Positions 1 to 9,912 of a stretch of 64,000 bases of DNA are shown here, piece after piece (within the stretch, counting starts at the first letter, position 1; each line of letters opens with the position of its first letter). Below the pieces are notes generated by a model, which was not told where the DNA came from, ran no database searches, and saw only the letters and a program-made list of their open reading frames with translations. The stretch is taken from NCBI GenBank assembly GCA_949361645.1, contig OX442417.1, positions 7,920,275 through 7,984,274 on the forward strand, in the 5' to 3' direction. This DNA comes from Spongilla lacustris (taxonomy: Eukaryota; Porifera; Demospongiae; Spongillida; Spongillidae). The translations under genes and the position numbers were made by a program.

Positions 1-731
1 GCGTCCATGTGCTTATTGACAACCTGTTGCCAAATCTCTTCTGGAGGATAGTGATCGCTACAGAGTAATTGGCAGTAGTCAGTGAGAGACAAAGGATGGC
101 ATTTGCGGCAGACCCTTCAAGCAATGAGTTCAAGTAGTTAAATCGATTAATGTCTGTGAGCTCATGCAGCGTTGGTATGTACCAAGGATTGAAACATGTC
201 CCAAAACGTGGCCCAGTCAGTTAGTCGTCCATCAAATCGTTTCAGCTCCACCTTTGGAAGTTTCAACTTTGGTGCTCTTCTAGCATCCAGTGGAAGTGCT
301 GATGTTTGGGCTGTAGGATATAGCGCTCCTCGTTTGGGGTCTATCCTCATCTAAACTCACTGGAACGTCGCGGTTCATCAAGGACTGTTTCTCGCGGACT
401 AGAGAGGGAAGACTGCAGACCCATGTTTGGCTCGTGTCGCTCGATAGCGCAAATCTCTGATTCCAAATCGATGATAGGCAATTCCACTTTTTCGCTGTAC
501 ATGTCATCCTGCTCAATCTCTTCCTTAATCTTGTCTTCTTCCGTTTTGGTTTCAAGAATTTCTGAATCAAGTTTCGTAATAGTAGCTTGCTTTTCCCGAA
601 GATTTCAGCCATTCGTTTGAGTACGGCAAGGTTGACATGAGGAGATTCGATGGTGGTAGTTACCTGATAATTCGGGAGGTGGGACGCAGCCCGCATCCAC
701 TTGACTTCCTTTTCGCAACTTGTTCAGACAT
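1..731 (-). pseudogene. BEL/Pao LTR retrotransposon gag, N-terminal part, frameshifted and cut by the window edge
   Basis: Reading the minus strand from a start codon at 731, three successive frames together give the N-terminal gag region of a BEL/Pao retrotransposon. The first part (about 600-430) is an acidic, coiled-coil-like stretch with the motifs EEIEQDDMYSEKV and LDSEILETK, usual upstream of the DUF1759 domain. The second (350-165) holds LPKVELKRFDGRLTDWATFW, the classic DUF1759 signature. After another shift, positions 150-1 read FNYLNSLLEGSAANAI and ILQKRFGN, also DUF1759. At least two frame changes and a TGA at about 163 make this a dead copy. Protease, RT and integrase would lie beyond the left edge. 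Gag would coat the element RNA in the cytoplasm. Family assignment is firm; the exact frameshift positions are not. Confidence 0.8.
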
Positions 732-743
732 GTTCTTGGCTTC

Positions 744-761
744 CCAGGATCGATAGGACCA
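744..761 (-). promoter_or_regulatory. Candidate primer-binding site of the BEL/Pao element
   Basis: On the minus strand this begins TGGTCCTATCGATCC, i.e. TGG (complement of a tRNA 3' CCA) immediately inside the candidate LTR and about 13 nt before the gag start codon. Position and the TGG start fit a primer-binding site. The matching tRNA was not identified. Confidence 0.4.
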
Positions 762-836
762 TGAACAATATTACGGCTGGAACTGGATTAGAGTAGATTC
801 ACCCTCCCTCACGCGTACTGCGTCAGATATTGTTCA
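762..836 (-). repeat. Candidate very short LTR with 10-bp inverted ends
   Basis: A 75-bp segment starts TGAACAATAT and ends ATATTGTTCA, a perfect 10-bp inverted repeat with TG..CA termini, and abuts the candidate primer-binding site. That is the expected position of the 5' LTR of the minus-strand BEL/Pao element. 75 bp is far shorter than usual BEL/Pao LTRs, and the partner LTR is outside the window, so it may instead be a remnant. Confidence 0.4.
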
Positions 837-1189
837 ATATTAATTCTGATCACGTGCACAATAAAAATGAAATGATTTATGCAATGTTCAACAAGAACAT
901 ACCCTTACACGTCCGATCCATTGAACTAACGAGACCAGCACAGATCTTATGCAACTCCTACACTACATTTTAGTGTCTGCACTAACTCTTAGTCTTATGA
1001 ATTCACACAAAAAATACATACATGTAGTTACATGTGTCAACTGTATAGTTCTACATACCGCTTATGTATGATGTTCAACCCTTTGTTGGAAAGTAGAGAT
1101 GAAAGTATTATTTAAAATTGTGAGCAAACCTCGGGCAATAGCTTCTAGTATATCTTAGTGCACGCCGCCCAAGTTTCCTTTTCCGAGCA
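837..1189. other. Unassigned AT-rich sequence
   Basis: No ORF, repeat or RNA structure recognised. Confidence 0.5.
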
Positions 1190-1480
1190 ACTCCTGCAGT
1201 CTTCATCAGACATAAATCCCTAGGGAACTTTGTCCTATATAAGTCTTGTACTTCTAGGGAATTAAGTCATCCCTGAACGGAAAAAAAACGTATCAGTACG
1301 AAGGAAAGCAAAGCATGCATTCCGCTTTACACTTGTACTCATGTACATGTATATATATATATATATATATAATATAGTTCAAAAGCAAGCGATCGAGGAT
1401 TCGAGGATCAAAGCAACTTATTAACAGTTTCACCGATCGATTTTTTTGTTCCAACTCATTAATAATCCACCGACTGTATA
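1190..1480 (+). repeat. Dispersed repeat family CCGGTGTCA, diverged copy 1
   Basis: The segment with AATCCCTAGGGAACT, AGTCTTGTAC, CTAGGGAATTAAGTC and CATCCCTGAACG followed by an A-run and ACGTAT aligns in order with the reverse complement of 43,930-44,273, and the match continues to the GTTCAAAAGCA and GATCGAT words near 1,376-1,440. The poly-C tract and the CCGGTGTCA end are missing here. An (AT)n run lies at about 1,351-1,372. Confidence 0.55.
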
Positions 1481-2370
1481 AAGTGTGTACATGTGCCATG
1501 CAGTCAGTTCATTGCCAATTGAGATGAGTTTCTATAATAAAGTGTTCCAAATAGATCATCACACCTTCCTCGTAGTTCATAGCCGCATTCATTGCTCAGT
1601 TGCGTAATAGCACAATATCAACAATGCACGTTCCAGTTTTTACATGTCACTCTTGGAATGGAGGCATGAATTGCTAGGCACCTGGCCATCCACTCACATG
1701 CACTCCTCCGATTTTGAAAACCGAAATAGAATGTGTAATTGCAGCATGGTTCTGATTCGACAAAATGCCCGAGCCCTCCTGTCTCACCCTGACCTTTTAA
1801 AGAGAGATTGTTTTACGTGAACTTGCATATACCGCGGTACTTGTATCTGCATGATCGAAGAGGACATGCAAATATCCATGACTGCACTGAGGTGCAAACA
1901 TCAAATAACGCGTACTTCAATGCATCGTTGACGTCCCAACCAATTTACTAACTTGGCTTCAGTTTGTTCTATATCTGTATTGTAAGACTTCTGACTCAAA
2001 ATTCTTCTCATGAACACGAGCCCTGCTCTTCATAATCCCTTCCTTCAGTTCTTAAGGCAGTGTGGTCACATTAAACCGCAGATAGATCTTCATCTTGTGA
2101 AACCCTATATATGTACGGCAAAGGTGTCATGCAGACCCAACACTATAAGGCATGTCAATCTGCAGATCACAAAAATGAAATTATAATAATGCAAAAAACG
2201 ACTTGTCTCATATACTTGTTACTTATACTTAAATGCATGGCTTTGCATGCACAGATATCAGTTTGAAATCTTGGTTAAGCCATGCATTCACATTTTAAAC
2301 CAAAGTTTTGAAAACGTAAGGTAGACATAACAACCAACGTTTTAGCGTGAATACAAATATAATATGAATA
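1481..2370. other. Unassigned intergenic sequence
   Basis: AT-rich, many stop codons on both strands; nothing recognised. Confidence 0.5.
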
Positions 2371-2690
2371 CAGTAGCGGTCACAAAGTTTACTTTTTTTG
2401 TTATGCCGTTATCGTTCACAGCCGTGCCGTTACCGTGGCGATTAAAATAACGTACACAGCAAAAAAGTTTAGTGAAACGGCCAACTATATCACTCCAAAT
2501 CCTGATTCTGAGTGATATAGTAAGCCGTTTTGAGTGAAATCCACCAAACTTTTTTTGCTGTGTATATCATTTTAAGTGACAACGAACACCGTGCATTTTA
2601 ACGCCTATCAATAAACGCCGTTTTTGTACATGGTTATAGGCCACCGTGCCGTTTTAAAGCCATGCATGGCTGCTAGCCCCGTGTGCAGTC
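2371..2690 (+). repeat. Transposon remnant with terminus CAGTAGCGGTCA, interrupted by a MITE
   Basis: The first roughly 80 bp (CAGTAGCGGTCA, poly-T, TTATGCCGTT, CCGTTACCG) match the reverse complement of 5,360-5,446 with short indels. Later GCCGTTTTTGTA and CGTGCCGTTTTA words are also reminiscent. No second terminus or target duplication was found, so this is probably truncated. Confidence 0.45.
2455..2562. mobile_element. Short palindromic MITE with TA target duplication
   Basis: The left arm CACAGCAAAAAAGTTTAGTG and right arm ending CCAAACTTTTTTTGCTGTG are inverted copies, with a second inverted block (ATATCACTC / GAGTGATATAG) nearer the centre. TA flanks both ends (2,453-2,454 and 2,563-2,564). 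It sits inside the CAGTAGCGGTCA remnant. The TA duplication suggests mobilisation by a Tc1/mariner-type transposase; that class is inference. Confidence 0.6.
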
Positions 2691-2731
2691 GGAACGATAG
2701 AAAATGGTGTTCTCCATGTACGAGCTAGAAG

Positions 2732-3521
2732 CAGTGTTGCCGCGAAATAACCTTCATCCTTAATCGTCTATATCGCGATATATCGCGATATGAGCATTTA
2801 ATCGCGATATAAATATCGCGATACGTCAAATTATTCATGATCAATTATCGCTAGGTTATTAAATGTTGGGGTGAATAGTTATGGTTACCTGGAAGATATA
2901 GTATACAGGTATACGTGTACTTACTTTAAATGTACTTGCTATCACAGACGATTTCATGAGCGTTGATCGCAAAGACTTCAAAACTGCCGTATAGGAGGCT
3001 TTGGATCGCACAAAAAAATAAATTATTTTTTAGCTACATGATCGCTTGCGCAATGTTCCCAAGCAGCCTGTCAGCAGAAATCAATTTCAGAAAATATGAT
3101 CCACATTGTTGTGGTGGAGGAATCATGAGTCATACGTCCCTACCATAGCTAAACCAGCAAGCAAGTACTTTTGCATTTTTGCTTAGGTATTTTCCAGGTT
3201 GCTCCCGTGGGGGCGTGGCATCTTTGCATGAAAGGTGCATTGGCGAATGTATATTTCTAAGGCAAAATTCAAACTGAACTGGTTTAACTGTAACAGTAAA
3301 TTACTTTCATTGATATACCTAAATGTATGATTATTCTCTACTCATTTCTAAATTTTATTTCTGTATATCTTTGTTTACGTCTGTACACGTTTATTTCGCG
3401 ATATGGCTAAAGATTAATCGCGATATATCGCCTTTCGCATTTAATCGCGATATATCGCCTTTCGCAATATAAGCATTTAATCGCGATATATCGCCTATCG
3501 CGATATATCGCGGCAACACTG
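2732..3521 (+). mobile_element. Non-autonomous hAT element (MITE), copy 1
   Basis: A 790-bp element with termini CAGTGTTGCCGCGA and TCGCGGCAACACTG, flanked by a perfect 8-bp duplication GCTAGAAG (2,724-2,731 and 3,522-3,529), diagnostic of the hAT superfamily. It has no transposase ORF. Both subterminal regions are built from repeats of the palindrome TATCGCGATA, which could be transposase-binding sites (inference). An inverted copy with its own target duplication lies at 30,391-31,121. Confidence 0.92.
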
Positions 3522-3529
3522 GCTAGAAG

Positions 3530-4329
3530 CTTCGGATTGTTTTCTTTCATCGGAAGGGTCTGAAGGCACCAGAGATTGGAAAACGCCTATTTGAAGAAGG
3601 GATGATGACTTCTAGACACTGACAAGGAATTCACAGATTTAGAAAGCGATTTGGAACAACGATCGAGTTCAATTAGTCGAAGCGCGGGCAATTATCCAAA
3701 GTGACGGAAGGGGTAATAGAAGCTACATGGGCGTACGCAGCCTTCGGGAAAAGGGTGGTCGAAATTTTATAAAAGGTGACCTTTCGTCACGCAAAATTAT
3801 GGTTACGTAATCTTTACTAATGCACACATTCGTACGTATATGCACGCTTATGTAGTAAAATTTTAAGTGCGATGGTGACCTGGTTTTGGGGAGGGGGGGG
3901 GGTTGTTAGAACCCATCGACCCCCCCCCCCCCCCCCCCCCCCCCCATCTTGCGTAACGCCCATGAGCTATCATCGAGACATCGGCACTTCAGCTCAATCG
4001 TCTACTCCGGTCTAAAGGACACTAACTGTCAATAAGAACCATCTTTCGCTGTCAACAAGCTATTGGATGGACATTCCGCGGTAGCGCGTACTAGTACTAT
4101 CAGATCATTCGCGACTCTGACAAAGTAAAGCGGTTGGCGTGGCCAACGGCAAACATCGGCGAGGCGTTGAATGTTGATGGCTTTGCATGTTGATGGCTTT
4201 AAAAGCCATAAACACGCAACGCCTCGCCGTTGTTTAGTTTAATGATGTTATCTGGTCAGACGAGAGCACCATTCATATTGAAACGCATCGCCGGTTTTGT
4301 TGCCACATGCAAGCAAGGAAAACCGGCCA
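3530..4329. other. Unassigned sequence with a C26 run and a hairpin
   Basis: Contains a G-run near 3,893-3,902 and a 26-base C run at 3,920-3,945. A hairpin has arms GGCGAGGCGTTG (4,158-4,169) and CAACGCCTCGCC (4,218-4,229), with a duplicated ATGTTGATGGCTTT in the loop. No gene seen. Confidence 0.5.
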
Positions 4330-4865
4330 GGAACACACAACCTCCTCCTCCCCTTTGATAGGCACATCAGTACAAACACCCCCTCCTCTACTACGATAGG
4401 CTCAGTACGAAACCCCCCTCCTCCCCTTTGATAGGCACAGGTGTACACACAACCCCCCCTCCTTTAAGATAGGCACATGAGTACGGACAAACCCCCTCCT
4501 CCCCTTTGATAGGCACATGTGTACACACAACCCTCTCCTCCCCTTTGAAAGGCACATCGTATGAATACCCCCCCCCTTTGATCTTTGATAGGCTCAGTAC
4601 GAAAACCCCCTCCTCCTCTTTGATAGGCACATCAGTACAAACACCCCTCATCCCCTTTGATAGGCACAATGTACACACAACCCCCTCCTCCCCTTTGATT
4701 GGCACACAAGGACGGACAAACCCCCTCCTCCCCTTTGATAGGCACATGAGTACACCAAACCCCCTTTTATAGGTACATCAGTATACATAACCCCTCCTCC
4801 CCTCCCCTTTGAAGAGTAAGGACAAAACCCTGTCCTCCCCTTTGATTGGCACATCAGTACGAATG
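4330..4865. repeat. Minisatellite, about 38-40-bp unit, roughly 13 degenerate copies
   Basis: Tandem, imperfect units of the form CCTCCTCCCCTTTGATAGGCACA plus a short GTACAnACAAACCC segment. Open frames across it are repetitive translations of the repeat (VPIKGEEG-like) and are not taken as genes. Confidence 0.85.
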
Positions 4866-5290
4866 TAAATTCCAAAGTTATATATAGTTATATATATGTA
4901 GGCAAATATAATTTCCCAGTAATACGCTGCAATCACCTGTTCACATAGGTCTTGTGTAGACCCTACCAATTTATAGGTAGGATTAGACCCTATACAATAA
5001 ATTTCATAGTTATATGTAACCGTTTACAACCTTGCTGAATAGCCTATACTCCAAATATAGGTTGTTTCGCCAGCTTACTGAGATTTTTTTATTGCTCTTC
5101 TTGGCGTAGCCATTTCGTGATGCGTTCAAAATGAATATTCTTGAAGCCTCACAGCGTTTGAACGTTCTTGAAACCTCGCAGCGTTTGAACGTCTGTGAAC
5201 GCGATCGATAATGCACGTACAAAAAACATGCACGGGAAAGGTATTCAATTAGAGATTATATATAATTTCTGATTCAATTAACATACCGTT
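4866..5290. other. Unassigned sequence with a small tandem duplication
   Basis: A roughly 30-bp unit (TTCTTGAAnCCTCnCAGCGTTTGAACG) occurs twice at about 5,133-5,192. Nothing else recognised. Confidence 0.45.
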
Positions 5291-5359
5291 AAATCTATAA
5301 ACGGCGTTACGTGTCAAAAGTGATAAATGAGTGACAAATTATAGCGTTACCGTGCAGTA

Positions 5360-5446
5360 TACATTTCGACCGACGTGCCGTTTTTCCTAACGACCGTGTA
5401 ACGGCAACGGCATAATAAAAACTTTTTTTGTGCATGACCGCTACTG
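5360..5446 (-). repeat. Transposon terminus CAGTAGCGGTCA, second copy
   Basis: On the minus strand it starts CAGTAGCGGTCATGCAC and continues with poly-T, TTATGCCGTTGCCGTTAC, parallel to 2,371-2,450 in opposite orientation. The other end could not be placed. Confidence 0.45.
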
Positions 5447-5499
5447 TACATATGATCATTTGATTCATATAGTTCACACTTGCATATATGCAGTCCATG

Positions 5500-5674
5500 C
5501 ATACAGTTGCGGGTACCTCCTTGCGGCATGGTAAGAGCCCAGCTGTCTCCGGTCGATGTCTTTCAGAAGAGCGATCCGTTTGTAATGTATAGTTCTTGTG
5601 CATGAGGACAAGCGTATAAATAACTCAGGGATTGCGGCCTGCCAGGGGGTGGGACCGAAACCCTTGTGACACCG
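5500..5674 (-). repeat. Dispersed repeat family CCGGTGTCA, copy 2
   Basis: In reverse complement this reads CGGTGTCAC, TTTCGGTCCCACCCCC, AATCCCTG, TTATACGCTTGTCCTC, CACAAGAA, AACGGATCGCTCTTCTG, matching 36,120-36,370 block by block. Confidence 0.6.
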
Positions 5675-5940
5675 TAGTCTCGTACTCAGACCATGATTCC
5701 CACAGCTGCCGATGGATTACATCACCGCTACGTGGAAAGAGGATTTTATTTTTCTCTCTTTCACGTTGTACTGGTGGTGCGCAGCTGCGGGAATCAGGGT
5801 AACTATTGAAACCGGGAGCAATTTTACTTTTGCACGCCATTGCCCAGGATAGCTATATAGGAGGCAATGTGACTATACAGGCTGGGGTTCTGGCACGTTC
5901 ACAGAAGGTACCTTCACACCACTCCACAAAACGCTGAGCC
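5675..5940. other. Intergenic sequence with a shared palindrome arm
   Basis: The stretch GATGGATTACATCACCGCTACG at about 5,711-5,732 resembles the palindrome arm at 63,231-63,258. No coding potential recognised. Confidence 0.4.
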
Positions 5941-5944
5941 CTCA

Positions 5945-6060
5945 CTGGAAATGCCCACAATGATTTAATAAAGGACTATTGATCTGATGTAAGAATTAAG
6001 CCCTCTCAGAAACACTAGAGCCCCCTCCGCCCACAAAGTGAGACACAACACTTGGCATAG
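5945..6060 (+). repeat. Dispersed repeat, copy A
   Basis: TGATTTAATAAAGGAC, TTGATCTGATGTAA, and CAGAAACACTAGAGCCCCC then CTCCGCCCACAAAGTGAGA match 10,089-10,190 in the same orientation. Confidence 0.6.
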
Positions 6061-6362
6061 CAAGGTATCTATTTGTTTTTAATGTGAATTGATAAGGGTT
6101 ATTGCAAGCACTAAGAATGTGGTGAAGGAATTAAATATATCTTCTATCCCTCTCTCTCATTCCTTCCCCTCCCTCGTACCTATCTCTTCCCTTACTTCCC
6201 CATATCCAATAAATAGGCGGTCGTCTCGCTTTTTTAAATTCAATTTGAATTTTAACCAAAATCTCTATAATTTACTATAAGCAGGTCTGATTATAATATA
6301 TTTACTTTATTCCATAACCATTCTTAACTAAAATCAAGACAAAACCATCTCCGTTAAGTAAT

Positions 6363-6775
6363 TAATTCGCGGTTTGAGAATCAACGAATATTTATTTTCC
6401 CATAGACATGTACATGTTTGGGATGCTTCAATACCAAGCACTAGCTCCAGATTTTTCTCAGCATTTGCCATGAGGGATTGTTATTACACTACATTTTAGT
6501 GGGGTCGCGTTATTTTTCATATTTAAGAAGTTGCTTCCCTAGGATTGTCATAACATTGAACATGTACATCGAGGACATTGTTATGACACTCATATAGGGA
6601 AGCGCCACCTTAAATAGGAAAAATACAGCGACCACCCTAAAAATCATGGAAAATGTAGTGTACTAACAATGCCTCATGGCAAATGCTGAGAAAAATCGGG
6701 CGTGCTTGGTATTGAAGTACCCCATACATGATTACATGTCTATGGGAAGATATATGTGAATCGCAAATTGCGAAT
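6363..6775. mobile_element. Foldback element, about 410 bp, with arms of about 130 bp or more
   Basis: The left half (CCCATAGACATGTACATG, CTTCAATACCAAGCAC, CTCAGCATTTGCCATGAGG, ACTACATTTTAGTG) returns in inverted order on the right, ending CATGTCTATGGG. Inverted similarity extends outward to AATTCGC/GCGAATT. There is no ORF. Target duplication was not resolved. Confidence 0.7.
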
Positions 6776-6894
6776 TCATTACTTCTCAGTGACTTTGACC
6801 ACTTATTTCTGGACATGCCTTCACTACTCAGACCCACAGTACCCAAATAGTCACTTCGTATACAGACAAGTGGTCCTAAAGAACCATTTAGCAA

Positions 6895-7200
6895 TGCTAT
6901 CCTTGATGGTAGGCATATTGCGGTGGTCATCCCCTAATCACTCTCATTTCCCCATGGTTACCATTTAGACTCCATGGGATGTTTAGCATGAAGAGGCTAG
7001 GACATGTTAGGGACTTTCACCGTTGTGTTCAGTATACATCTATATATATAATTAATTAATTATATATATATATATATATAGGTCCTGTGAGATGATTTGG
7101 ACGATACCCTCTCAGCCGGTGGGTTTGCCTTTTTTTCATGCCATGGCCTGGGCATGCTGTATTAGATATTCTTCTTTATCCTATTACAGACAGACTGATC
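6895..7200 (+). repeat. Dispersed repeat, copy of 50,440-50,800 in inverse orientation
   Basis: Ordered matches to the reverse complement of 50,440-50,800 include GATGGTAGGCAT, GGTGGTCATCCCCTAATCACTC, CCATGGTTACCAT, AGACTCCATGGGAT, CCTGTGAGATGATTTG, ACCCTCTCA and CCTGGGCATGCTGTATT. An (AT)n run lies at 7,037-7,080. Confidence 0.65.
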
Positions 7201-7543
7201 CTTCCGTCGTTGTGAGGCCTGGTATATGATTATTTATTGGTGAGAGTGGTGTGTGTGCATGTGTGTGTAAAGTTGACTTTGAAGGCAGAAGCTTTGCATG
7301 CACGCAACACAACTACACAACTATAATTTATAAACCTTAGACTTGTTCCACATTGTCACAGTAATCCGAGCAAAAATTCACAATTGATTTCACAATCGCA
7401 AATCAACTGAGCGCACTTGAATGTACTGTGAAACCATGCCATAGTTGATTTAGAATCCGTTGTGCGCTGTTGATTTATACATTTTTGTTCTTGCGAAGTG
7501 CATGCCAACGTTTAATTTCGGTGGACATACGTGTGGCCCGAGG
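7201..7543. other. Upstream flank of the Reeler gene
   Basis: Contains a short (TG)n stretch near 7,248-7,268; no further ORF or recognised motif before the TATA box. Confidence 0.5.
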
Positions 7544-7553
7544 TATATATAAA
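7544..7553 (+). promoter_or_regulatory. TATA box of the Reeler-domain gene
   Basis: TATATATAAA followed by GG lies about 45-50 nt upstream of the start codon at 7,597, which would give a very short 5' UTR if transcription starts about 30 nt downstream. Confidence 0.55.
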
Positions 7554-7596
7554 GGCGTGAATGCACTAACATATCAGAGAGTGCAGCTGAGACACA

Positions 7597-9907
7597 ATGA
7601 ATATTGGAATTCGTAACGTGGGACTACTTGTGCTACTTCTAAATGCCTTAGATGTGCAGTCTAATCCAGATGGCGCTCCCACGGCAGCATGTATAGGGAT
7701 ATACCCTGTGGGTCACGTTGACACTCCACGCCACCTACCTAACAACGGAAGTTTTAGCTTGAATACTGAAATCTTCAGTGGAGGAATTTATATACCTGGA
7801 AATAATTACACGCGTAAGCTTTCCCGCACTGTATGTACATGTATATGCCGGTATACTGATGGCATGCAGAGCGTAGCGCATCCATGCATGCGTGCGTGCA
7901 TGCACAATGATGCGTCATGCAGTGAAGTGCCCCTCCCTTTTCTTCCTTCATGTATACAGTGATCTTGAAGGGTACCGATGTGTTCAGGGGATTTTTGGTA
8001 CAAGCGCGACTAATGGCCGATCTCACAACTCCCGTGGGTACATTCACACCAATACCAGGAGGAGTTGTGAAGTTGAGCGCATGCACCATTAACAGTGTGA
8101 GTTACCTTGCGCATATATCGGTATATGCATGCATATGCTGCGTGATTTAATACCGGAGTATACATGTATATGTATACATGTATATAGAGCGCCGTAACAC
8201 AATTCAATAGCCGTCGCAAAAGCAACGCTACGTTTATTTGGACGGCCCCACCCAAAGCAACAGGAACAATAGCATTCATGTAAGTTATACTATATTCCAT
8301 TGTCCTCGTACACGTCCAAATGATTTTATTATTCTGAATACAGGTATGCCGTCGTAATGGATTATGACCCTGCACGCCTACAGAACACCTTCTACGCTAC
8401 CCTCCAGACGCAGCCGATTCCTGAATTAAACGGTATATATCACGTGCGCTTCACATGCATGCATGCAGAAGCCATGCATGCATTAACTCTTTGACAGTCA
8501 ACACTGATAACGTAGTTAATTGATTAATTTGCCAGTAATGTTTTTATTTATGGCTACCCTTACGGCCGTTGCTTATTAATCGCTGTTCTCGAAGAATCTC
8601 GCGGTTGGAGTCACTCCTTAAAAAGATACTATCTATGATAGAAGAGTGTTTTATGATGTTTGTTATGATATATGGTGTACTAGCTTGAAAACAATCGGCA
8701 GCTAACAAGACCCGATTTAAGTGGAACGAAGTACCTGTGGACTTGGATTCGAAGCCATATATTGCGTATACTACGAAACAGTCGATGAAAACTCCATAGT
8801 TCTACCCCTTGTTGTTACATCTAAGGTCCAGACTTTTTAAAAGGCTACGCTCGCCCAAGTTTCAGTAGAAAAGGCGGGTGCTAATTCGAAGCCGCTGGTG
8901 ACGATACATTACGTGTACACCTGCAGCTGTTCGTTCCCGCTTTCCTTTCATTTAAAAACCAACGCTCCGGTCATAGCTCTATGCCACTAGGGCTTATTGG
9001 TACACGAAGCGTGTAACCGTGCGACACAGACTGGTTTTCTATATGTGTGCATATATACATGTATATATGCACTTGGCGGTTAACGCGAATTAATTTTTAG
9101 TATGTATACCTGTATATGCACTTAGCGGTCAAAGAGTTAAGCTCATGTACATGTAATAGCCAGCCAATCATATTATGCAGACATTTCTAACTATATACAC
9201 CCATGCATGCATGCATATAATTAAAATTAATACCTATATTGTACGTGTATATAATTATAATCATAATTTTATAATTATAGTTATTATATATTGTAATTAT
9301 TTTACGATACAGTATCAATTATATATTTTTAATTTTTAGATGATAGCTAATACATGATTATGATACATGAATAAATAAAATTCACTAACTACACGCTAAT
9401 TGTGGTGCCCAATACAGAGGCAGCATTGCCGTGCTATAGTGCAATGGACACGCTATAATTATAATTATAATTATATGCATGCAACAAATTAAATAAACTG
9501 CATCAGCTAATATGCATGCAAGTAAATACCTTGCATGTACACAATTGTAAATTTGCCATGCATGCAGACTTTGCTTTCGTTTTATACGTGTATGATATAC
9601 ACATGTATGTAAATGCATGGAGGATATACATGCACGCATGTGGATATGATTACTTATATATCACTGAGTTCTTCTTTTCCCATATATACTTTTCAATGAC
9701 GGTTCATACATACAGGTGGTGCTGCTGCTACAGTTTCTCCAACAGGTAACTGTAATGCACATAAGAATTATATGTGCAAGTGTACATGGATATCCAACAT
9801 ACATGCATATCTCTTTCTGTCAACACACGTACACAGCTCTATTCTGGCTAGTGATGGTAGCACTCTGTGTTCAAGCCTTCAGATCGTATACTGATGGTGA
9901 AATATAA
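7597..9907 (+). CDS. Reeler-domain secreted or membrane-anchored protein, six exons, 211 residues
   Basis: Modelled exons: 7597-7813, 7960-8096, 8188-8279, 8344-8432, 9716-9745, 9837-9907; all introns are GT..AG, phases agree, and the total is 636 nt with a TAA stop. Residues 1-22 form a signal peptide (LLVLLLNALDVQS). The next about 150 residues are a Reeler domain: GIYPVGH, NNYT then LKGTDVFRGFLVQAR, PVGTFTPIPGG, SACTINS, SNATFIWTAPPKATGTIAF and YAVVMDYD all fall in family order. A Ser/Thr/Ala linker precedes a hydrophobic C-terminal segment LFWLVMVALCV with a short tail, suggesting a single membrane anchor or GPI signal. Reeler domains are extracellular and occur in reelin, spondins and secreted defence-type proteins; the specific role here is unknown. 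Additional exons in the 1.28-kb fourth intron cannot be excluded. Confidence 0.85.
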
Positions 9908-9912
9908 ATAAA
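9907..9912 (+). terminator. Polyadenylation signal of the Reeler gene
   Basis: AATAAA overlaps the last base of the TAA stop codon of the modelled reading frame. No other signal was noted in the next 100 bases. Confidence 0.5.

Noticed and set aside
4248..4875. ORFs with VPIKGEEG repeats
   Set aside because: Minisatellite translation; frames drift with unit-length changes and there is no start context or splice support.
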